A DNA stretch of 53,888 bases from Propionibacteriaceae bacterium (GTDB lineage Bacteria > Actinomycetota > Actinomycetes > Propionibacteriales > Propionibacteriaceae), in the NCBI GenBank assembly GCA_905372155.1, contig CAJPNZ010000008.1:1-53888 (forward strand), written 5' to 3'. Of this stretch, positions 48,331 through 53,888 are shown piece by piece. Numbering within the stretch: the stretch's first letter is position 1; each line of letters opens with the position of its first letter. Position numbers and translations under genes: made by a program. The notes under the pieces were generated by a model, which saw nothing but the letters and a program-made list of their open reading frames with translations, had not been told where the DNA came from and did no database searches.

Positions 48331-48816
48331 ATGCCTAGGGAAACCGGACGCAAGCTAGTCGCTCAGAACAAGAAGGCTCGCCATGACTATCAGATCGGCG
48401 AGACCTACGAAGCTGGGCTCGTGCTCACTGGAACCGAGGTCAAAACCTTGAGGATGGGACGTGTCTCCCTATCCGAGGCTTTCGCCACCGTGGACGACGG
48501 TGAAGTGTGGCTGCGGAACGTCAACATTCCCGAGTACGAGTTCGGGACCTGGCGTAACCACGCTGCCAAGCGCTCTCGCAAACTACTGCTCAATCGCAAG
48601 GAGATCACCCGCTTGGCCAAGGAAACGGGGGTGACGGGAAGGACGATCGTCCCACTGTCGATCTACTTCAAGGACGGCTATGCCAAGGTCGAGATCGCTG
48701 TTGCCACGGGCAAGAAGGACTGGGACAAGCGGCAGAGCATCGCGGAACGTGACGCGAACCGTGAAGCCCAGCGGGCGTTGCGGGCTCGCAATCGGTTGGG
48801 TGGCGGGCGGCGTTGA
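48331..48816 (+). CDS. smpB: SsrA-binding protein
   Basis: A 161-residue protein that carries tmRNA to stalled ribosomes. AQNKKARHDYQIGETYEAGLVLTGTEVK opens the OB fold, and a basic C-terminal tail (KKDWDKRQSIAERDANREAQRALR) enters the mRNA channel. ATG 48331 starts 24 bases after the M23 gene. The tmRNA gene is 685 bases downstream, separated by a DUF1707 gene. Confidence 0.97.
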   Translation: MPRETGRKLVAQNKKARHDYQIGETYEAGLVLTGTEVKTLRMGRVSLSEAFATVDDGEVWLRNVNIPEYEFGTWRNHAAKRSRKLLLNRKEITRLAKETGVTGRTIVPLSIYFKDGYAKVEIAVATGKKDWDKRQSIAERDANREAQRALRARNRLGGGRR

Positions 48817-48892
48817 CCGCTGCATGGGTACCGGGGAGAGTTCAGGGCTAACCCCGGTGGAATGTGGCGGCTCATGGGGCAACATGGAGGGT

Positions 48893-49462
48893 ATGACCGA
48901 TCCGAGTCTTTTCACCGCGGTCACGGATGTGCAACGCGACCGCGCCGTGGAATACCTGCAACGGGTTTACGCATCAGGCGGCCTGAGTGACGAACTGTTC
49001 GAGCAGAGACTGGGAATGGCCCTGACCGCCCAGACCCGGGCAGACCTGAACGCATCATTGCAGGGTCTGGCCCGGGTGGCCGGGATGTTCCCGAGCACCC
49101 CGGCGGTTCGGCATCCCGTTCACGACGGTGTACAAAACCTGGTGGCCGCTTTCCTTCACCTCGCGACCCTTCCGACCATGTTTCTGGCTCCTGCTCTTGG
49201 GCGGACCCTGGCGCCACCGGGAAGTCGCATCGCCATCGAGGCCTCGCGCGCCATGTGTTTCCAGTTCAGTGCACTGATCTACGGGGTGATCGCGAGCATC
49301 CTCGTCGCATCGAACTGGGCGCCTCCTGTGCTCCTGCTACTGGGTTTCATCGCCTGGGGTCTGATGACGCTCTGGTTGGCCATCCGATCAGTCACGGGTG
49401 AAAAATCGACGGCCGTCGTCGAACGACTGATGCTGATGCGCCCGTCGGAGGATCGCGGGTGA
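48893..49462 (+). CDS. DUF1707 membrane protein
   Basis: A 189-residue protein. The N-terminal DUF1707 domain (DVQRDRAVEYLQRVYASGGLSDELFEQRLGMA...) is common in actinobacteria, often in membrane or anti-sigma-like proteins. Two or three hydrophobic helices follow (LVAAFLHLATLPTMFLAPAL, FSALIYGVIASILVA, LLLLGFIAWGLMTLWLA). ATG 48893 has GGAG three bases upstream; ATG 48884 is an alternative. It lies between smpB and ssrA. Function unknown. Confidence 0.8.
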   Translation: MTDPSLFTAVTDVQRDRAVEYLQRVYASGGLSDELFEQRLGMALTAQTRADLNASLQGLARVAGMFPSTPAVRHPVHDGVQNLVAAFLHLATLPTMFLAPALGRTLAPPGSRIAIEASRAMCFQFSALIYGVIASILVASNWAPPVLLLLGFIAWGLMTLWLAIRSVTGEKSTAVVERLMLMRPSEDRG

Positions 49463-49475
49463 CGTTGGGATGGGC

Positions 49476-49481
49476 TAGACT
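49476..49481 (+). promoter_or_regulatory. Candidate -10 box of ssrA
   Basis: TAGACT lies about 20 bases before the tmRNA 5' end. No convincing -35 box is seen; the region overlaps the end of the DUF1707 gene. Confidence 0.3.
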
Positions 49482-49501
49482 GGGACCTGCACAACTCAAG
49501 A

Positions 49502-49870
49502 GGGGATGACTGGTTTCGACTTGGACGGTAGTTCGAGGAGAAGCGGGCCGAGGAACCGTGCTTGTCTCGTTAACGCTGCACGGAAACCAATAAGTGCCAA
49601 CAACAACCGCACTGACTTCGCTCTCGCTGCCTGATCAGCGATCGAAGGGTCACGCCCGGGGGCGCCTTCCTCCCGGTGCCTGGCCTCATTTCAGAAGGCT
49701 TGCTGAATCGTCTGTGTTCCAGGGGCGATTCGGGACTCAACTGGAACTGGGCCCGGCTGCAACTTGCTGACGTGAGTGCAGGGGCCGAGTAGACCGCTTG
49801 GTCAGCTGCGCCCGGAGAATCCCTGGTTCGCCTTTCAAGGACGCGGGTTCAATTCCCGCCATCTCCACCG
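49502..49870 (+). ncRNA. ssrA: tmRNA
   Basis: The 5' end GGGGATGACTGGTTTCGAC is diagnostic, and GGGGATG pairs with CATCTCC near 49860-49866 to form the acceptor. The T-arm is GGGTTCAATTCCC. The tag reading frame from 49596 to the TGA at 49632-49634 encodes ANNNRTDFALAA, ending in the typical degradation signal. The four bases after the acceptor are ACCG, so the last A of CCA is not encoded. The mature 3' end is at 49867 plus added CCA. Confidence 0.96.
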
Positions 49871-49882
49871 AGTCATGTCACG

Positions 49883-49917
49883 AAGGTGCCCCCGACCAAG
49901 GCCGGGGGCACCTTTTT
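49883..49917 (+). terminator. Intrinsic terminator of ssrA
   Basis: A 12-bp GC-rich stem (49883-49894 with 49903-49914) with an eight-base loop ends in a run of five T. It is the only classical T-tailed terminator seen in the window. It also faces the convergent GH13 gene. Confidence 0.92.
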
Positions 49918-49923
49918 GCTCCT

Positions 49924-51162
49924 CTACTGATGCCACAATTCCCGTCCCGTCGCGTCGCGAATGGCCGCGCGCGGGGAATGTGACAAGTTGATCTCCACAT
50001 CCAGGGATGTGGAGCCGTCCGCGGCGGAACTGCGATAGACGATCCGCTGGTTCTCCAGGTGAAGGGTCTCCGTGCTGGCCTTGACTAGCCAAGGATGTCG
50101 TCTGCGCAGCCCTATCAGCTCTTGGTGTGCCCGCAGCACCGGACGGCCCCAAGGGGCGAGTGCGGCAGGAGATTCGGGAAGAGCAGGGCGGATTTCGTCG
50201 TCCCCGCCGAGACGTTCCTCCTTGACGCCGACGAAGGCCTGCTCGTCGCCGTAATAGATCGACGGTATTCCCGCGACGGTCATGAGGACCGCCAGCGCGG
50301 TGACAGTCCCATCGAGCCCCACTCGACTGGCGATGCGGGTGACATCGTGGTTGCCGACGAAGGTGTTCGGGATGAAGGAACCGAGAAACTGGTTGTGGCG
50401 GCCCAGGGCATGGTCCAGTTCGAACAAGTTGCGGTCGTTGATGCTGGACCAGATGGCCTTCCACAATTCGTACTGGGTCACGGAGTCGATGCCGGACTCG
50501 GCAACGAACGCGCAGTAGTCGCCGTGCAGCACCTCCCCGAGCAACCAGGCATCGGGATGGCGGGGTCGTACTCTTTCCACCACCCTGGACCAGAACCCAG
50601 GAGGGACGGAATAGGCGGCGTCGAGACGCCACCCGTCGATGCCGCGGTCCAGCCAGTGGTCCATCACCCGGACCACCAGATCCACGGCCTCCTGGCTGGA
50701 ATGGTTCAGGCGGACGAGGGAGGAATGTCCCTCGAAGACCTGGGGCCTCGGGCCGCCGGGGTGCTGCCAGTCGATGTCGAACAGCTTCCCGGCCGGTGAT
50801 CCAGGCCCCTGTGTGAGGGCGTGCCTCACATCAGGATGTTCCGAGCCGACATGACTGAAGACGCCATCCAGGAGAATGCGAAGCCCCCGCTCCCGGCATT
50901 GTGAGACGAGCTCGGCAAAGTCTGCCTCGTCCCCCAGACGGGGATCGATGCGGAACAGGTCGAGCGAATCGTAACCGTGGGACTGTGATGCGAAGATGGG
51001 ACCGAGCAGTAGACCGGAACATCCCAGCTCGACGGCGTAATCGAGCCAGCCGAGTAGACGTCTCAGCCTTGGGCCCGGTGCAGTGTCGGGCTCCCGAATC
51101 GGGGCTCCGCACAGCCCGAGCGGATAAATGTGCCACCAGATCGCGTGTTCAACCCAGCTCAT
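49924..51162 (-). CDS. GH13 (alpha-amylase family) glycosidase
   Basis: A 412-residue cytosolic enzyme of the alpha-amylase TIM-barrel family. The nucleophile Asp is in GWRLDAAY near residue 182, the acid Glu in LLGEVLHG near 210, and the second Asp in FVGNHDVTRI near 273. WWHIYPLGLCGAP opens the barrel, and RILLDGVFSHVG and GIPSIYYGDEQ are region I- and region VII-like. There is no signal peptide. ATG 51162 is used; the open frame upstream runs into the divergent yqgE start region. It may cut or rearrange intracellular alpha-glucans; exact activity unclear. Confidence 0.9.
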   Translation of the reverse strand: MSWVEHAIWWHIYPLGLCGAPIREPDTAPGPRLRRLLGWLDYAVELGCSGLLLGPIFASQSHGYDSLDLFRIDPRLGDEADFAELVSQCRERGLRILLDGVFSHVGSEHPDVRHALTQGPGSPAGKLFDIDWQHPGGPRPQVFEGHSSLVRLNHSSQEAVDLVVRVMDHWLDRGIDGWRLDAAYSVPPGFWSRVVERVRPRHPDAWLLGEVLHGDYCAFVAESGIDSVTQYELWKAIWSSINDRNLFELDHALGRHNQFLGSFIPNTFVGNHDVTRIASRVGLDGTVTALAVLMTVAGIPSIYYGDEQAFVGVKEERLGGDDEIRPALPESPAALAPWGRPVLRAHQELIGLRRRHPWLVKASTETLHLENQRIVYRSSAADGSTSLDVEINLSHSPRAAIRDATGRELWHQ

Positions 51163-51196
51163 GTGAAGATCGTAACGATCCTGCGAGAATGAGGGT

Positions 51197-51757
51197 ATGG
51201 AACTGGGCGAACCAGCGGCAGGACAACTCTTGATCGCAACCGAGCCGGGTCGAGGAGGATACTTCGACCGCAGCGTCGTGCTGTTGTTGGAACACAACGA
51301 GGAAGGCAGCCTTGGGGTTTGCCTCCACAGGATGGGTGAGGTTCCCATGGTTGATTCCCTGGAGCATTTCAGTGATCTGCTCACGCCGCCCGCGAAACTC
51401 TTCGAGGGTGGACCAGTCTCCAGGCAAACAGCGCTCGGCCTGGCCCAGGTCCGCAGTCCATGGGAGGAACCACCCGGATGGCGACGTCTGTTCGGGGATG
51501 TGGGGGTGCTGGACCTGGAGACTCCGGTCGAGCTGGTGCAGGGCACTTACGTCCACATCCGCATATATGTGGGGCTGGCAGGTTGGAGTGCGGGGCAGCT
51601 CGTTGGCGAACTTCTACGAGGTTCCTGGTTCAGGAGCCAAGCCGCGGCCGAAGAGGTCTTCGGCACTCCGGAAGAGCTGTGGCGTCGAGTGCTTCGGCGG
51701 ATCGGTGGCAGGCCGGGGTTCTGGTCGACCTGGACTGGACATCCCGAATGGAACTGA
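51197..51757 (+). CDS. YqgE/AlgH family protein
   Basis: A 186-residue protein of the AlgH/YqgE family: GQLLIATEPGRGGYFDRSVVLLLEHNEEGSLGV near residue 9, FEGGPVSRQTALGLA near 75, and IRIYVGLAGWSAGQLVGEL near 118. Members are widespread and lack an agreed function. ATG 51197 follows GAGAATGAGGG. It is divergent from the GH13 gene by 34 bases and precedes mtrA by 77. Confidence 0.92.
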   Translation: MELGEPAAGQLLIATEPGRGGYFDRSVVLLLEHNEEGSLGVCLHRMGEVPMVDSLEHFSDLLTPPAKLFEGGPVSRQTALGLAQVRSPWEEPPGWRRLFGDVGVLDLETPVELVQGTYVHIRIYVGLAGWSAGQLVGELLRGSWFRSQAAAEEVFGTPEELWRRVLRRIGGRPGFWSTWTGHPEWN

Positions 51758-51834
51758 GCGGCTTCACCAGCAAGGTTGTCTGAAGTGGTTGTCCGTTCCA
51801 CGTACCATGGAGGCCAGTTCGGGAAAGGAGGCCG

Positions 51835-52542
51835 GTGTTGGGCGAGAACCGGAATCGTGCTCTGATCCTGATCGTGGATGATGATTCTGCCTTGTCCGAG
51901 ATGCTTCAGATCGTGCTGCGACAGGAAGGGTTCGACACCGTCCACTGCGCCACGGGAACGGGAGCGCTCCCGGCGATGCGTGAATGTCGACCGGATCTGG
52001 TGCTGCTCGACCTGATGCTCCCTGGACGTGACGGGGTCAGCGTCTGCCGGGACATGAGGGCTGAGTCGGGGGTGCCGATCGTGATGCTCACGGCCAAGTC
52101 CGAGACCGACGACGTAGTTGCGGGGTTGCAGGCCGGGGCGGATGATTACGTTGCCAAACCCTTCAAGGCCAAGGAACTCCTGGCCCGAATTCACACTCGG
52201 TTGCGTCGTGTCAGCGCGGATCCCGGAGCCGATCAGCTGACCATCGGCGATCTCGTGATTTCCACCACCGCGCACACCGTCAAACGTGGCCCTGTGACGC
52301 TTTCACTGACGCCACTTGAGTTCGACCTACTGCTCGCTCTTGCCAAACGTCCTTCCCAGGTGTTCAGCCGGGAGGCGTTGCTCGATGAGGTGTGGGGGTA
52401 CCGCAATGCCGCGGACACGCGGCTGGTGAACGTGCACGTGCAACGGCTGCGGTCCAAGGTGGAGAAGGATCCCGAACACCCGGAAATCATAGTGACCGTT
52501 CGAGGGATCGGATACCGGGCCGGTGAATCGCAGCCCTGGTGA
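51835..52542 (+). CDS. mtrA: Response regulator MtrA
   Basis: A 235-residue OmpR-type regulator. The receiver has Asp15-17, phosphorylation site Asp59 in LVLLDLML, Thr in VMLTAK and Lys in AKPFKAKEL. The winged helix includes SLTPLEFDLLLALAKRPSQVF and DTRLVNVHVQRLRSKVEKDPEHP, close to M. tuberculosis MtrA from memory. It controls division and wall genes with MtrB. GTG 51835 has AAGGAG four bases upstream; TTG 51838 would be spaced better. The mtrB start lies inside its end. Confidence 0.95.
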   Translation: MLGENRNRALILIVDDDSALSEMLQIVLRQEGFDTVHCATGTGALPAMRECRPDLVLLDLMLPGRDGVSVCRDMRAESGVPIVMLTAKSETDDVVAGLQAGADDYVAKPFKAKELLARIHTRLRRVSADPGADQLTIGDLVISTTAHTVKRGPVTLSLTPLEFDLLLALAKRPSQVFSREALLDEVWGYRNAADTRLVNVHVQRLRSKVEKDPEHPEIIVTVRGIGYRAGESQPW

Positions 52543-53888
52543 GCGAGGCCATCGGAAGCTGGCGAGGCTCTGGTGGAGTTCGCTACCTCTACGGATACTG
52601 CTGACCACCTTCACTGCGTCCTGTGCGGTGTTGGTCCTGGCGGGAGTGTTGTTGGTGCAGCAGGCGACAGCGGGGATCGTCGCCACGAAGCGAACAGCAT
52701 CCATCCGGGAGGCGGTCGGGATGCATCACTTCATGCAGGGACAGCTGCAGAACCCCGAGAGGTTGGGGACGGCGACCTACGAGCAGCTCAGCCGGCTGGT
52801 GGAGCTTGCCGGGGCGCAGGCCGCCCAGTACCTGGTCATCGTCGAGGGGCCTGCTTCAGTGTTGTCGTCGTCGTCGGGAATCGGGCTGGATTCCGTGCCT
52901 CCCGAACTGCGCCAACAGGTGACTGGTCGGGACGGAATGTACATCGCGGCGACACAGGTCGTCATTTCCAGGGAGGAAGCGGGGCAGCCAGGGGTCGTCG
53001 TGGGCACCACCTTGATCACCTCCGCCGGTGAACGGTTTCCCGTTTACTACGTTTTCCCCATGACGAGTGAAGTGACTACGCTTCGGGACATTCAACGTGC
53101 GGTCTACACCACCGGCGCAGCCCTTCTGCTCGGCCTGACGGCCATCGCCTACCTTGTGACCTTGCAGGTGGTCAGGCCCGTCCGCAAGGCCGGCCGCACG
53201 GCTCGGCGCCTGGCATCCGGTCAGCTGGATGAACGAATGCCCGTCAGAGGAACCGACGACCTTGCCTCGCTGGCGATCTCGATGAATGAGATGGCCTCGG
53301 ACCTGCAGCAAAGAATCCGGGAACTGGAGACACTCTCAACGGTGCAACGAAGCTTCGTCAGTGATGTCAGCCATGAGTTGCGTACCCCGATGACCACCAT
53401 CAAGATGGCTTCCGACCTGCTCTACGAGGAGCGCGGGGAGCTTCCTCCGAAAGTGCGAAGAACCGTGGAGCTGATGAACACGGAGATTGAGCGGTTCAGT
53501 TCCATGCTGGCGGACCTGCTGGAGATATCGCGTTTTGATGCCGGGGTGGCGGCTCTGGAGCTGGATGAGGTTGATCTGGGGACGCTGGTCGCATCCGAGG
53601 TGCAGGCCCAGGAAACCTTCGCCCACTCCCAGGGGAGCGAACTGCGGCTGCACCTGGACGGTGCCGCCTCCGCGCAACTGGACGCCCGCCGCATCCGCCG
53701 CATCGTCCGGAATTTACTGACCAATGCCATCGACCACGGAGAAGGGCGCCCCATCGATGTGACGGTGGCCTCTGACGAGGAGGCCGTTGCCGTCACGGTC
53801 CGTGACCACGGAATCGGATTCCAGGCGGAGCTCTCCAGTCGCGTGTTCGACCGCTTCTGGCGTGCCGATCCATCGCGAGCCCGAGCTG
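52523..53888 (+). CDS. mtrB: Sensor histidine kinase MtrB (3' end beyond window)
   Basis: The frame is open from GTG 52523, 20 bases inside mtrA, to the window end, giving 455 residues visible. A helix near residues 22-42 (LLTTFTASCAVLVLAGVLLVQQ) precedes an extracellular domain, and a second helix near 195-215 leads to HAMP (VVRPVRKAGRTARRLASGQLDERM). The phospho-His is in DVSHELRTPMTTIKMA near residue 284. N-box NLLTNAIDHGEG and G1 DHGIGFQ follow. The cut falls before the end of the ATPase domain. Partner of MtrA. The GTG start has no strong ribosome site and may be coupled. Confidence 0.93.
   Translation, partial: MNRSPGERGHRKLARLWWSSLPLRILLTTFTASCAVLVLAGVLLVQQATAGIVATKRTASIREAVGMHHFMQGQLQNPERLGTATYEQLSRLVELAGAQAAQYLVIVEGPASVLSSSSGIGLDSVPPELRQQVTGRDGMYIAATQVVISREEAGQPGVVVGTTLITSAGERFPVYYVFPMTSEVTTLRDIQRAVYTTGAALLLGLTAIAYLVTLQVVRPVRKAGRTARRLASGQLDERMPVRGTDDLASLAISMNEMASDLQQRIRELETLSTVQRSFVSDVSHELRTPMTTIKMASDLLYEERGELPPKVRRTVELMNTEIERFSSMLADLLEISRFDAGVAALELDEVDLGTLVASEVQAQETFAHSQGSELRLHLDGAASAQLDARRIRRIVRNLLTNAIDHGEGRPIDVTVASDEEAVAVTVRDHGIGFQAELSSRVFDRFWRADPSRARA

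Noticed and set aside
52573..53031. A 152-codon plus-strand frame at the start of mtrB
   Set aside because: It is out of frame with the kinase. The frame from 52523 shows the membrane helix, HAMP and phospho-His regions.

Overview
The window is a contiguous piece of a high-GC actinobacterial chromosome. This rests on the mtrA-mtrB two-component pair, the actinobacterial families DUF3145, DUF3052 and DUF1707, a fasR-fabD-fabH-acpP-fabF cluster, a homodimeric-type AceE, prfB without a programmed frameshift, frequent GTG/TTG starts, and tRNA genes that do not encode CCA. A sugar-fermenting, host- or surface-associated relative of Propionibacteriaceae or Actinomycetes would fit, but that placement is inference. 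I see no prophage, transposase, CRISPR array or rRNA operon.

Layout. 1-1.2 kb: a cut-off unknown gene, a histidine phosphatase and tRNA-Asn. 1.4-5.7 kb: a complete sugar ABC importer resembling mycobacterial LpqY-SugABC, closed by a perfect 40-bp palindrome. 5.8-6.5 kb: an NAD(P)-binding oxidoreductase. 6.7-11.6 kb: a 1624-residue secreted adhesin-like protein that stops one residue after its LPNTG motif. A hairpin and a CAT-anticodon tRNA follow. 11.8-13.8 kb: a phosphodiester glycosidase-family protein and a GT2-GtrA fusion. 13.8-18.5 kb: a DUF885 peptidase-like protein and an alpha-beta-fused glycyl-tRNA synthetase. 18.6-23.2 kb (minus): a HAD phosphatase, then a module of a Cthe_2159-like lipoprotein (broken by four one-base losses), a VTC-type polyphosphate polymerase domain protein and a DUF4956 membrane protein, then a membrane protein with a 15-bp tandem repeat. 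23.3-27.4 kb: a moxR-DUF58-VWA-VWA operon with overlapping genes. 27.4-29.9 kb: an S9 peptidase and a DUF3145 gene, divergent.

29.9-34.8 kb (minus): the fatty-acid synthase cluster with its PucR/CdaR-type regulator. 34.8-36.2 kb: an orphan solute-binding lipoprotein. 36.4-39.1 kb: aceE, feeding acetyl-CoA to the fatty-acid genes next door. 39.2-41.9 kb: DUF3052 and a tandem-duplicated phosphofructokinase. 41.9-43.9 kb: a membrane protein, tRNA-Val and a YqeY-family gene. 43.9-49.9 kb: a translation and division block (prfB, ftsE, ftsX, an M23 coiled-coil peptidase, smpB, DUF1707, ssrA). 49.9-53.9 kb: a GH13 protein, YqgE, mtrA and the first part of mtrB, cut by the window edge.

Most of the window is core metabolism and envelope biology: sugar uptake, glycolysis, pyruvate oxidation, fatty-acid synthesis, and wall remodelling by FtsEX with the M23 hydrolase under MtrAB. 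The unusual elements are the tail-less LPXTG protein, the VTC/DUF4956/Cthe_2159 module with clustered indels, the fused bacterial-type GlyRS, and the two-domain PFK whose second half has lost key residues. No gap longer than about 300 bases lacks a gene or RNA.
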